Assembly: GCF_001375535.1 (NCBI RefSeq)
Contig: NZ_LN831197.1
Span: forward strand, 3,611,415-3,675,414
Direction of reading: 5' to 3'
From: Bacillus niameyensis
GTDB taxonomy: Bacteria > Bacillota > Bacilli > Bacillales > Bacillaceae_C
Length of the DNA stretch: 64,000 nt
In this document: piece after piece, positions 37,997 through 46,893 of the stretch
Layout: each line of letters starts with the position of its first letter
Numbering within the stretch: position 1 is the stretch's first letter
Position numbers and translations under genes: made by a program
Notes under the pieces: generated by a model
The model's input: only the letters and a program-made list of their open reading frames with translations
The model's database searches: none
What the model was told of the DNA's origin: nothing

Positions 37997-39487
37997 ATGG
38001 GAAAAAAACAAAAGCCTACATTTCCTTTGACATTAGATCAGCTTGAACAATTATTACTAGGAGAATTTACTAATAACAAGGATTTATTATTTTCCAGGCA
38101 TGAACATAAAGGAAAGGCGTTAGCTGTATTTTATATACCGTATGTCGTCGAAAGGGATAAGGTCGAGGAATTCATATTATCGCCATTATTGGAAAAAACT
38201 ATGAAATGGGAGAATCGAACCATTTTAAATGAGATTCCGGTCGGAACAGGTAAAACGATCGGTTCACTAGATGAGATTCTCGAGAAAATTGTGATGGGCC
38301 ACGTTTTTATTTATATTCAAGGGGAAAAGCAAGCCATTTCCTATATTCTTATTAGCAAGGAAAAGCGAAATTTAGAAAAAGCAGAAACTGAGTCCCTTGT
38401 ACTAGGTCCTAAAATAGGTTTTACGGAATCGCTAGTTACGAATATGAACATTATCCGCTGGAGAATCCGCTCAAATGATCTAGTATTAGAAGAAATAATA
38501 GTGGGGAAAAGTATTCCCACCGAAATTCGATTAGTTTATATGAAGTCTATAGCAAATAATGATGATGTTCAGACAATGCGCCAAAGAATTCAAGATATAG
38601 ATGTTGATTTTATAGAGGATAGTACAGTATTAAAACAATATATAGAGGATAATACGTATAACCTGTTCCCGCAATTTAATACAACCGAATTACCTGATCG
38701 TTTCGCATACGATATTTCCCAAGGGAAAGTAGGTGTATTGGTTGAAAATAGTCCGGTTGGGATTATCGCTCCTTCCACTTTATTTAGTTTTCTTGAATCC
38801 ACTGAGGATCGATATATGCGCTGGCTCGGGGGTTCATTTTTCCGAATGCTCCGATTTATAGCGATGTTTTTTGCGATTATTGTGACACCTGCCTATGTAG
38901 CAGTTGTGACTTATCAATATGCATTGATTCCAACACAGTTATTAATTTCAATTGGAAAATCGCGTGCAGCAGTGCCCTTTCCTCCGCTTTTCGAAGCGCT
39001 ATTGTTAGAATTTTTAATTGAATTATTACGGGAGGCAGGTGCTAGATTACCCACAAAAGTTGGACAAACAATGGGGATAGTTGGGGGAATTGTCATCGGT
39101 CAAGCTGCGGTTGAAGCTGGTTTAACGAGTAATATTCTAATTATTGTTGTGGCAATGAGTGCCCTTGCCTCTTTTACCTTTCCAAATTACTTAATGGGTG
39201 CCTCTGTCCGCATTATTCGTTATCCCTTCATTTTTTTAGCTGGAATATTTGGACTTATGGGAATCATGCTTGGATTATGTTTATTAATTATTCATTTATT
39301 AAGGTTGACTTCATTAGGGAGACCATACCTTGTTCCTCTTTATCCTTTCCGAATTAAAGACTTTAATAAAACCCTTTTCCGTTCACCGTTACCGTATGAA
39401 GCTGATCGAATGACCGCCTATAGACCAAAGAATAAACGGCGTTTTTCAAAGGGCGAGGCAATGAGAAAACGAGATATCGATGAGTAG
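37997..39487 (+). CDS. spore germinant receptor subunit A (GerA family)
   Basis: A 496-residue inner-spore-membrane protein. The N-terminal soluble half ends near residue 270, followed by about five membrane segments. Family marks are the PVGIIAPSTLFSFLESTEDRY region, LPTKVGQTMGIVGGIVIGQAA and the basic tail with PYLVPLYPFRIKDF. With the B and C subunits it senses nutrients and starts germination. ATG 37997 follows GGAGG by 5 nt; the frame extends 26 codons further upstream through the promoter region and is rejected as the start. It is the first gene of a three-gene operon. Confidence 0.95.
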   Translation: MGKKQKPTFPLTLDQLEQLLLGEFTNNKDLLFSRHEHKGKALAVFYIPYVVERDKVEEFILSPLLEKTMKWENRTILNEIPVGTGKTIGSLDEILEKIVMGHVFIYIQGEKQAISYILISKEKRNLEKAETESLVLGPKIGFTESLVTNMNIIRWRIRSNDLVLEEIIVGKSIPTEIRLVYMKSIANNDDVQTMRQRIQDIDVDFIEDSTVLKQYIEDNTYNLFPQFNTTELPDRFAYDISQGKVGVLVENSPVGIIAPSTLFSFLESTEDRYMRWLGGSFFRMLRFIAMFFAIIVTPAYVAVVTYQYALIPTQLLISIGKSRAAVPFPPLFEALLLEFLIELLREAGARLPTKVGQTMGIVGGIVIGQAAVEAGLTSNILIIVVAMSALASFTFPNYLMGASVRIIRYPFIFLAGIFGLMGIMLGLCLLIIHLLRLTSLGRPYLVPLYPFRIKDFNKTLFRSPLPYEADRMTAYRPKNKRRFSKGEAMRKRDIDE

Positions 39488-39495
39488 GTGAATAG

Positions 39496-40611
39496 ATGGA
39501 AGTTAATGTAAATGTCAAACCTAGATTACGATTCCGTGCTTTTTATTTATTTTTTATTATTTTTGGAGTTCAAACGGGAGTTGGAATTCTCGGGGCCCCA
39601 CGCTTTATCTATCAAGAGGCTGGTAGGGATGCGTGGGTCTCTATTCTCATTGCGTATCTAATGCAAATTATAGTTGTATATGTGATGGTACTCGTTTTAA
39701 GACAGTATAAAAATACAGATATTTTTGGCATTCAAGTTGACCTGTTTGGAAAATGGGTTGGAAAAGCACTGGGAGCTGTCTATATCATCTATTTTGCAGC
39801 CAGTTTTTTCTCAATTTTAATTACGTATATTGAAGTGGTGCAAATTTTCCTTTATCCAACTTTGTCGTCTTATATGATCGGGGGCCTTTTACTGATTATT
39901 GTTGTGTATGCAGTCCTTGGTGGACTTCGAATTATAATCGGTGTCACAGTTATTTTTCCTCTTCTGGTACAATGGTTTCTCATTTTATTATACGTTCCGA
40001 TTATAAAAATGGATTGGCTCCATTTTCTACCAATGTTTCAAGCATCTATTCCTGAATTATTGCATGGAGCAAGAGCTACGTCATATTCACTGTCCGGATT
40101 TGAAATCTTCTTTGTACTTTATCCATTTATTGAGGATAAAGAAAAAGTAAAGTTACCAATGTTTCTAGGAATGGGATATACGACCTTTCTCATCCTTATT
40201 ACCACTGTAATTGTATTTGGCTATTATAGTCTAGAAGACTTGCATATAATTGATTTTTCTGTTTTAGCAATATTTAAGAGTGTGTCATATACGTTTATTG
40301 AACGTCTCGATTTTATTGTTGTTGCTCAATGGGTATTTGTTATCATACCGAACTTGGTATTACTTATGTGGGCAATCACCTATGGTATGAAGCGATTATA
40401 CAGAGTTCCGCAAAGAATTATGGTGTATATAGTGAGTTTAATCATGTTAATTTTAGCAAGTTTCATTAAATACGATATAATCATTAGTAAATTGGTGGAT
40501 ACTATTTCTTTGATTGGATTTTGGCTAATATTCGTTTATCCGCTAATCTTATTACCCCTTGTTTGGATTAAGAAAAAATGGCGGAAACTTAAAGGAAGTG
40601 CAGCACAATGA
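39496..40611 (+). CDS. spore germinant receptor subunit B (GerAB family permease)
   Basis: A 371-residue protein with about ten membrane helices in the APC amino-acid permease fold (endospore germination permease). The N-terminal helix has GVQTGVGILGAPRFIYQEAGRDAW, the family signature; the B subunit is the likely germinant-binding part. It begins 8 bp after subunit A and its last codons overlap subunit C (ATGA), so translation is coupled. Confidence 0.95.
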   Translation: MEVNVNVKPRLRFRAFYLFFIIFGVQTGVGILGAPRFIYQEAGRDAWVSILIAYLMQIIVVYVMVLVLRQYKNTDIFGIQVDLFGKWVGKALGAVYIIYFAASFFSILITYIEVVQIFLYPTLSSYMIGGLLLIIVVYAVLGGLRIIIGVTVIFPLLVQWFLILLYVPIIKMDWLHFLPMFQASIPELLHGARATSYSLSGFEIFFVLYPFIEDKEKVKLPMFLGMGYTTFLILITTVIVFGYYSLEDLHIIDFSVLAIFKSVSYTFIERLDFIVVAQWVFVIIPNLVLLMWAITYGMKRLYRVPQRIMVYIVSLIMLILASFIKYDIIISKLVDTISLIGFWLIFVYPLILLPLVWIKKKWRKLKGSAAQ

Positions 40612-41750
40612 GGGTGAGGCAGATTATCCTTATTATACTTTCCAGTTTTCTCCTAGTAAGTTGTATCCCAACACAGGAAATAGAAGAACTCGGAGTGATT
40701 CATACACGAGGTGTTGATATTAGTGAAAATGGGCAATATGAAACAACATTGGTGATCTTTCAGTTCGAAAAACAATCTGATAATATCACTAAAGTTGTAT
40801 CTGGAAAAAGCAATACGATAAAAGGTGCGGTTAAAAATGCTAATTTAGAAACGAATTTACAATTAGCACCGGGAAAAATTGAACTGGAAGTATACGGAAT
40901 GGATGCAGCGAAGTCGGGGATTTTTCCTTATTTAGATACACTTAGTCGCGATGCTAATTTACCAGATACAACTGTTTTATCTATTAGTAAAAACCCAGCA
41001 AAAGACATACTGACCATTCAGGACAAAGACGTTTCTAAAAATATCGGTCAATTTTTACATGGCCTAATTGAAGAAGAGTCCAAGAAAGGCCGCTATTTTC
41101 CTAAAGTTACGATTCAAGATTTTTTAAGTAAGTTTTATGATACTGGTATAGACCCGATTTTACCGATGTTTGAGTTTGACGGAGACCACCCGAAGATCTC
41201 TTCGATCGCTATTATGCAAGATGATAAATATGTTGGGGAAAGACCAGCTGATGAAATCCTACTATTTAATCTCGTGAAGGAAAAAGTAAGAAACAAGTGG
41301 TTGGAAGTGTCAATCCCGATGGGTCCTTTTGAAAAACATATTGAAAAAGAAACGAACATCGGCAAACGAAAGGAGATATTACATACTGCTTTCAACATAG
41401 TGAATTCAAGGGGTACAACGAGATTGGTTGATAAGAGTAATCTGCAATTTGAAACAAAAATTATGCTTGAGGTAAATTTATTTGAAATGTCAGAGAGAGT
41501 CCTATTAAATAATCCAAAGGTCGTTAAGCTGATAGAAAAAGAAGTAGAAAACAAGTTAACCGCCCAATATGAAGAAATACTTGAACAATTGCAAGAACAA
41601 AATGCCGACCCATTTGGGTACGGAGCAATTTATCGTATTCACCAAAAGGATGGTAAATTAGTAAGAAAAGATTGGCGAGAAATGTACCCTACTATTAAGG
41701 TTGATTTTAAAATAAAAACGAAGATAATCAGACATGGAACGATTGATTAA
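40608..41750 (+). CDS. spore germinant receptor subunit C (GerAC family lipoprotein)
   Basis: A 380-residue lipoprotein: signal RQIILIILSSFLLVSC with C19 as the lipidation site, then the Ger(x)C domain (EIEELGVIHTRGVDISENG, LSISKNPAKDIL, and C-terminal IDVDFKIK-like end VDFKIKTKI). It sits on the outer face of the inner spore membrane as part of the receptor. The ATG overlaps the stop of subunit B by 4 bp. A terminator follows at 41766. Confidence 0.95.
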   Translation: MRVRQIILIILSSFLLVSCIPTQEIEELGVIHTRGVDISENGQYETTLVIFQFEKQSDNITKVVSGKSNTIKGAVKNANLETNLQLAPGKIELEVYGMDAAKSGIFPYLDTLSRDANLPDTTVLSISKNPAKDILTIQDKDVSKNIGQFLHGLIEEESKKGRYFPKVTIQDFLSKFYDTGIDPILPMFEFDGDHPKISSIAIMQDDKYVGERPADEILLFNLVKEKVRNKWLEVSIPMGPFEKHIEKETNIGKRKEILHTAFNIVNSRGTTRLVDKSNLQFETKIMLEVNLFEMSERVLLNNPKVVKLIEKEVENKLTAQYEEILEQLQEQNADPFGYGAIYRIHQKDGKLVRKDWREMYPTIKVDFKIKTKIIRHGTID

Positions 41751-41765
41751 GTTGATCGTATGACG

Positions 41766-41797
41766 AAGGAAGTTCTAAACAGATCTTCCTTTTTTTA
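41766..41797 (+). terminator. terminator of the germinant-receptor operon
   Basis: AAGGAAG/CTTCCTT stem followed by TTTTTTATT. Confidence 0.75.
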
Positions 41798-41906
41798 TTG
41801 GTCACTGTTTTTGATAATAAATCAAGTTACCCTATATTTTTCCACTTTTTTAATTTATGATTATATTTAAAATTTAATGTTTTTTTGGAAAAGTGGAGGG
41901 TCGATA

Positions 41907-43076
41907 ATGAGATACATTCATTTCCGTTGGTTATTCATTTCCTTTTTAGTTATTGGGTTGGGCGCTTGTCAAAATTCAGATATTCCAGTAAGTCAAAATG
42001 TAAGCGTATTATCGGATGATGGGAAGGTCGAGATAGCAGAGGACGATATTTTAACTATGTTATTTCAAACTGTGAAGGCGGATCCTGCAACAAGTTTACG
42101 GATTCAAGCACTTAACGATATTGCGATGCATTACTATTGGGGAAATGGAGATTTAGAAAAAGCAGAAAAGGAGCTTTTCCATGGAACTGCTATGAAATCT
42201 AAATACGATGTTATGGAAGCGGCGTTCCAACAGGCATCTGTCCTTGATCCTTATGATTTAGATGTAAAATATTCTTTGGCAACCGTGCAAATAATGAAGA
42301 AGAAAATTTCGGAAGCCCTCGATACATATGAAGAGATTTTGCAATTTGATGAAAGTCAGTTAGATGCCCGTGTTCTACATGCCCTTTATTCGAAATTAAA
42401 TGGGGACGAGGAAGAGTTTCAAACAAGTTTTGCGATTTTAAAAGAGATGAATCCAAAACAGTATGAGGCATATCAAACTAGAATGGATTTAGTAGAAACG
42501 ATAAAGGCTATCCCTTTAGTTGCCGAAGTACCAGCTGATTTATCTGCTGAAAATCATGCGTTTGTAGTACTAGGTTTTGTTTTATCAGACGATGGTGAGA
42601 TGCAAGAAACTTTATTAGAGAGATTAAAGGTAGCGAAGACGGCTGCAGAGAAATATCCGCAATCTAAAATTATAGTTACTGGTGGGGTCCTCAAAAATGG
42701 GAAAACAGAAGCCGATGTAATGTTCGATTGGTTAGCAGAAAATGGAATAGAAGAGGACAGAATTATAAAGGAAGATCTTGCTAAAGATACGGTAGAAAAT
42801 GCCCTTTATTCTTTAGATATTGTAAAAAGGGAAGGGATCGAAGATATTACGGTCATTACAAGTGCCTCGCACATGAGGAGAGCATTAGTACTTTTTCATG
42901 AAGTGAATGATATGATGGCAAAAAAGGGAGACAAACAAACGAATCGGGATATCTCCCATATCGTTTATGCGGACATTGAACAAGAAGATGAAGTTACCGA
43001 AAAAGAAGAATTAGCAATTTATCGTGATCTTATTCGAGCTTCTGGCATTTGGCAATTTCCCGGTTTGAAAAGATAA
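41907..43076 (+). CDS. lipoprotein with TPR-like region and DUF218 (ElyC/YdcF-type) domain
   Basis: A 389-residue lipoprotein. Signal MRYIHFRWLFISFLVIGLGAC (lipobox LGAC), then TPR-like helices at about residues 70-165 (AAFQQASVLDPYDLDVKYSLA, EALDTYEEILQFD). The C-terminal half is a DUF218/YdcF domain (AFVVLGFVL, KIIVTGGVLKNGKTEADVMFDWL, TVENALYSLDIV, VITSASHMRRAL). DUF218 proteins are linked to envelope functions in other bacteria; the role here is unknown. ATG 41907 follows GGAGGG; the earlier in-frame ATG at 41877 has no ribosome site. Confidence 0.85.
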   Translation: MRYIHFRWLFISFLVIGLGACQNSDIPVSQNVSVLSDDGKVEIAEDDILTMLFQTVKADPATSLRIQALNDIAMHYYWGNGDLEKAEKELFHGTAMKSKYDVMEAAFQQASVLDPYDLDVKYSLATVQIMKKKISEALDTYEEILQFDESQLDARVLHALYSKLNGDEEEFQTSFAILKEMNPKQYEAYQTRMDLVETIKAIPLVAEVPADLSAENHAFVVLGFVLSDDGEMQETLLERLKVAKTAAEKYPQSKIIVTGGVLKNGKTEADVMFDWLAENGIEEDRIIKEDLAKDTVENALYSLDIVKREGIEDITVITSASHMRRALVLFHEVNDMMAKKGDKQTNRDISHIVYADIEQEDEVTEKEELAIYRDLIRASGIWQFPGLKR

Positions 43077-43080
43077 CTAC

Positions 43081-43116
43081 TCTAGCGTCAAATCGGTCTG
43101 ATGATTTGACGCTAGA
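43081..43116. terminator. bidirectional stem-loop between the DUF218 and CueP-family genes
   Basis: 14-bp perfect stem TCTAGCGTCAAATC and complement with an 8-nt loop, between convergent genes. T-runs are weak. Confidence 0.6.
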
Positions 43117-43120
43117 CATG

Positions 43121-43645
43121 TTACACTTCACCTAGCTGCATCGTTGTAATACAAGTATTATCATTTTCAAATGATGAGAAAGTAGATTGCACGACTTTTC
43201 CATCGTATTCAATTTTGATGTTATACGTATTATCTCGAGGTACCCACAGGTCGATAAATCCATTATCAAAAGATTTCATCGTTTTATCGACTACTACATT
43301 TCCCTCTGAATCTTCAATGTAAATATCAAATTCTTTATTTGCCAATTCGCCCTGACATCCAGTTAAACTGTGAATTGCGCACGGATGTGTCTCCTTAATA
43401 AAAGGAGCAATCGAAACAAAAAAGTCATCTTTAGGTAAATCGTACGTTTTCTGACTTCCATTACTTTTTGTCACGATCAGCTCATGAGATGTAATCGAAG
43501 CTGTCTCGTTTGTGATGCTCCCGACACTGTAGTCATGAACCAAGGCTTTAATATCAGTTGCTTCAGAGTTTTCCCCATCATTTTTACTGCACCCGACCCC
43601 GATAATGAGAATTAAACCAATCATAGCAAAAGCGATTTTCTTCAT
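43121..43645 (-). CDS. cueP: CueP-family metal-binding lipoprotein
   Basis: A 174-residue lipoprotein with signal KKIAFAMIGLILIIGVGC. The CueP family signature is clear: THPCAIHSLTGCQGEL plus DNTCITTMQL near the C-terminus, three conserved cysteines and a histidine that bind copper in the Salmonella periplasmic homologue; here the protein would work on the outer membrane face. No copper pump or regulator is adjacent. ATG 43645 follows AAGGTGGTGC; the longer frame to 43711 starts in the promoter region. Confidence 0.88.
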   Translation of the reverse strand: MKKIAFAMIGLILIIGVGCSKNDGENSEATDIKALVHDYSVGSITNETASITSHELIVTKSNGSQKTYDLPKDDFFVSIAPFIKETHPCAIHSLTGCQGELANKEFDIYIEDSEGNVVVDKTMKSFDNGFIDLWVPRDNTYNIKIEYDGKVVQSTFSSFENDNTCITTMQLGEV

Positions 43646-43711
43646 TATAAGCACCACCTTATTGATTTTGACTTTAATTAAGTTCAAACATTCACAAATG
43701 TAGTATATCAT

Positions 43712-44094
43712 ATCATAAAGGAGTATCTAAGAGACTTAACGAAAGTTTGAAAAAAAGACAAAGATTGATCTTCCGACTTTGTGGATTAATTTTTCGAGAT
43801 TGGGAAGGGATTTTTTAACTATGTAAAGAATCTTTCGAGAAAGAAGAATATTTTTTTAAATTATGCTTTTTGTAAAAGGAAAATGATTTCTCAGTCCCAA
43901 TCAGTTCGTTCCACCTTCTTCCCGGAATCGACTCAACAAAACTCATTACTAGTCAATATTAACTGGTTCGTCAGTACCTTTCATTTATCGAGGTTAAGTT
44001 TAAGATAATTGTAAACTTGTAAAAAAGAAGTGTCTGTTTTGAGCGCATGTTCAATAAAGGAAGATGGGAATAAACGTAGCAGGAGTGATAAAAG
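43712..44094. other. intergenic region
   Basis: About 380 AT-rich bases between divergent genes. One dyad (GACAAAG ... CTTTGT near 43757-43783) is visible, along with short T-rich runs. No gene or clear promoter could be supported apart from the ribosome site AGGAG before 44095. Confidence 0.4.
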
Positions 44095-44382
44095 GTGGCA
44101 GAGGAAATTAAAATTACCGTATATGAAAATGAGCATTATACAAATTATTCATTTGAATTAGCTGTGAAAAAGGCGCTTGAAAAAATCGGAGGTCACGCCA
44201 AACCGGTGAGCTTCCGTCAATATAGTGAAAAAATGTTGTTTCGGAAGAAAAATATGGTGGAAGGCACATTCATCATTGAGTGTGATATTTTAAATTTAAA
44301 TGATATTGATGATATGAATAGATTGGCTGACTATATCATCCCTGAACTTGAAGAAATTCCACTGGATTTTTACGGAATGTAG
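44095..44382 (+). CDS. 95-residue hypothetical protein
   Basis: Starts at GTG (AEEIKITVYENEHYTN) with AGGAG 9 nt upstream. Acidic, soluble, no recognised motif; the C-terminus ends PLDFYGM. Not recognised. Likely monocistronic. Its good ribosome site and biased composition support it being real. Confidence 0.65.
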   Translation: MAEEIKITVYENEHYTNYSFELAVKKALEKIGGHAKPVSFRQYSEKMLFRKKNMVEGTFIIECDILNLNDIDDMNRLADYIIPELEEIPLDFYGM

Positions 44383-44474
44383 TAATGAAATGAATGGAAG
44401 TAATCATGGGTGCTTTAAAAAAGTGCTGGTGATTACTTTTTTTCATCATTGTCATTCGATCACTATATAATAAA

Positions 44475-44629
44475 GTGAAACTTCAATCAGTGGGGGTTTT
44501 CTTCATCCCCCACTGGTTGTTAGTTGAACGAATCGGGCTTTTACTGGCTGTTGATCCCCCACTTACAATTCTTGTATTTTCCTCGAATTCTTGAAGTGGG
44601 GGTCTTACAGCCAGTTAATGCGGGATAAA
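44475..44629. repeat. ~155-bp palindromic mobile-element remnant
   Basis: Contains CAGTGGGGG/CCCCCACTG (hairpin at 44498-44524), GATCCCCCACTT and GAAGTGGGGG (hairpin at 44549-44603). Its right part, inverted, repeats 30989-31024; its left part repeats 10969-10984 and 31020-31035. It resembles the ends of IS200/IS605-type elements or a MITE, with no transposase. Confidence 0.6.
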
Positions 44630-44633
44630 CTTT

Positions 44634-44655
44634 ATTAATCAAACGTTTGATTAAT
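44634..44655. promoter_or_regulatory. 22-bp perfect palindrome, candidate repressor operator
   Basis: ATTAATCAAAC followed by its exact complement, centred 34 bp before the ATG of the membrane protein at 44679. Length and symmetry are typical of TetR-family operators; no such regulator is in the window. Confidence 0.55.
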
Positions 44656-44678
44656 GTTTTTAGGAAGGGGTGCTGTTC

Positions 44679-45653
44679 ATGGATAATCGCTTTTTTAACA
44701 CATTAGCTTCAATTGGCTGTTCCACCTTTATTCTTGGGATTGTTCTACTGGTTATATTATTAATTAAAGGGGAGTTTGGGGCAGGGATTATTTCCGGTAT
44801 CGTCATTTCAATTGCGTCATTCATCGTATTTATTATCGGGCATGAAAGTCTAGAGAAAAACAAAAGGAAATATAAAAAATATATCGCATCATTCCGTCCT
44901 GAGGGGGCACCTGTTAATGAAACTCGTGTATTTGAACCAGATTCCTTATTAGCACGGCTGGCGGTCAATGAGGATACAGAGCATATTTGTCTATGGGAGC
45001 CAGAAAACTTTTCTGTAAAAAAGCCTTTAAAAGATATGCCATTTATCGCATCTCGCTATTTCTTTTCCGAGGTTGAAAAAGTAGAACTATTAGTGAATCA
45101 ACAGTTAAGTGCAGAATATCCTGTTCATGAAGTTGATGTCAATGTGATAGAGGAACCTAATGAAATAAAAGAAATACAATTGAATATTAAGGCTGCCGGG
45201 AGAATGCACAGACTCCTTTTCTACCAAATTGATACAAGTCTTTTACATAATCCGTTAAAAAAGGGTACACAAATTTATGACAAGCAAATAAGTCTTATAA
45301 AGGATTGTTATTTCCTTATAAAGGAATTTATTGTAGCTTCGAACCCAACATCAAGAACGCTGGAGAAAGAAGTAGAAGTGGCTGTTGACAGACCAGAAGA
45401 AATAGACGCGCCATCGCGGGAAATCCAAATTGAGGGAGACCCTTTCGCGAGATTTGCAGAAGCTATTCACCAAATTAAAGAAAAGCAAGAGAGGTTGGAA
45501 AGGGCTGAGGAGCTCGAAGAAGAACACGATGATCAAATTTGGGAGTTGACCGGTTTAGAAGAAGGAGAAAATCAACCTGAAGTGACAGACACATTATCCG
45601 AGTTTGAAAAATTCCTAGAGCAGAATAAACAGAAGCAGCATGGGCCTTCTTAA
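44679..45653 (+). CDS. membrane-anchored hypothetical protein
   Basis: A 324-residue protein with two N-terminal membrane helices (residues ~8-30 and ~35-53: GIVLLVILLIKG, GIISGIVISIASFIVFIIG) and a long cytoplasmic part that ends in an acidic coiled-coil (KEKQERLERAEELEEEHDD). No known catalytic motif. ATG 44679 follows AAGGGG by 8 nt. The 22-bp palindrome just upstream suggests specific control. Not recognised. Confidence 0.75.
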   Translation: MDNRFFNTLASIGCSTFILGIVLLVILLIKGEFGAGIISGIVISIASFIVFIIGHESLEKNKRKYKKYIASFRPEGAPVNETRVFEPDSLLARLAVNEDTEHICLWEPENFSVKKPLKDMPFIASRYFFSEVEKVELLVNQQLSAEYPVHEVDVNVIEEPNEIKEIQLNIKAAGRMHRLLFYQIDTSLLHNPLKKGTQIYDKQISLIKDCYFLIKEFIVASNPTSRTLEKEVEVAVDRPEEIDAPSREIQIEGDPFARFAEAIHQIKEKQERLERAEELEEEHDDQIWELTGLEEGENQPEVTDTLSEFEKFLEQNKQKQHGPS

Positions 45654-45714
45654 AGGAAGTAAGTCCTGCTGTTTTTTGCCTGAATAATAACCAGTAAGAA
45701 AGTCTCTTATTCGA

Positions 45715-45776
45715 TTTACACTCTACTTCTTATGCCGTATAATGTAATGGAAACTTAGAAGATGTAATCGCTATCC
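45715..45776 (+). promoter_or_regulatory. promoter and cre box of the CUT2 sugar transporter
   Basis: TTTACA (45715-45720), 17-bp spacer, TATAAT (45738-45743). TGTAATCGCTATCC at 45763-45776 matches the cre consensus at 13 of 14 positions and lies about +13 to +27, a position where CcpA represses. Confidence 0.7.
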
Positions 45777-45820
45777 GTTAGGATGGTTATAATTTTGTTA
45801 ATAAAATGGGGGGTATACTC

Positions 45821-46804
45821 ATGAAGAAAGCATTAACGGTATTTACATTAATTCTACTAATCATGGTCCCACTTCTTACCGCATGTGGCAGTGGCGACAC
45901 GAAGGAGAGCGGCGAAAAGAACTCCGGAAATGATGCAGGTGGAAAGAAGCATAAAATTGGGATTCTTGCACCGGCTGTAACACATGGATGGGTCGCTGCA
46001 GTTGCTTATCATGCTGAAGCACGTGCAAAAGAGCTATCCGGTGAAATTGAGTATAAGATTCAAACAAGTTCAAATGCAGAAGAAATGACTTCTCAGTTGG
46101 ATGATTTAATCACTTGGGGAGCAGAAGCAATTGTCGCATTCCCACAATGGGAAGGTATGGAAGTGCCGATCCAAAGAGCATTAGATGAAGGAATTGAAGT
46201 TGTAAACTTTGATATTGAAATCAATGCAGAAGGTGTTCACCGTGTTTCTGGTGACAACGAAGATATGGGTGTGCAAGGAGCTAATTATATTGTTGATAAA
46301 ATTGGAAAAGAAGGCAATGTTGTCATGCTTGAAGTTCCAACATCCGGTTCTGTTTCTGAGTTAAGAAAGAAAGGTTTCGTTGATACGATGAAAGAGATCG
46401 CACCTGATATGAACATTAGCACTTATGCGACTAAATTCACTCGTGAAGACGGTTTGAAGGATTTTGCGGATATTTTAACAAGTAACGACAAGATTGATGC
46501 TGTTTATTCTATGGATGATGAAACGTCCATCGGTGTTCTTCAAGCGATTAGTGAAGCTGGAAGAAAGGATATTAAAGTTGTAACTGGTGGCGGCGGTATG
46601 CAGGAATACTTCAAAATGATGCCGGAAAATCAAGATATTTGGATTCAATCTGCTCTTTATAGCCCAGCAATGGTTAAAGATGCTGTTGATGTAGCGCTTG
46701 ATCTTTTGAATGGTAAAGATGTTGAAAAGGTAAAAGTTATTCCAACAACTGTTGTCGATCGTGATAATTATCAAGACTTCACTGATGAGAAATCACCTTA
46801 TTAA
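45821..46804 (+). CDS. sugar ABC transporter substrate-binding lipoprotein (CUT2 class)
   Basis: A 327-residue lipoprotein: signal KKALTVFTLILLIMVPLLTAC, an Asn/Gly/Lys linker, then a ribose-binding-like fold (KIGILAPAVTHGWVAAVAYHAE, DDLITWGAEAIVAFPQ, GVQGANYIVDKIG, SELRKKGFVDTM, DAVYSMDDETSIGVLQAI). It delivers a monosaccharide, possibly a pentose or inositol-type ligand, to the permease. ATG 45821 follows GGGGGG by 7 nt. It is the first gene of a three-gene operon. Confidence 0.92.
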   Translation: MKKALTVFTLILLIMVPLLTACGSGDTKESGEKNSGNDAGGKKHKIGILAPAVTHGWVAAVAYHAEARAKELSGEIEYKIQTSSNAEEMTSQLDDLITWGAEAIVAFPQWEGMEVPIQRALDEGIEVVNFDIEINAEGVHRVSGDNEDMGVQGANYIVDKIGKEGNVVMLEVPTSGSVSELRKKGFVDTMKEIAPDMNISTYATKFTREDGLKDFADILTSNDKIDAVYSMDDETSIGVLQAISEAGRKDIKVVTGGGGMQEYFKMMPENQDIWIQSALYSPAMVKDAVDVALDLLNGKDVEKVKVIPTTVVDRDNYQDFTDEKSPY

Positions 46805-46893
46805 GTCCTAGAGTTTGCTTATAAAAAGTCAGAAATTAAAAGAGGGATTATGGCATAGCTATGGTCTCTCTTTTCGATAACGGTGGTGATCGC

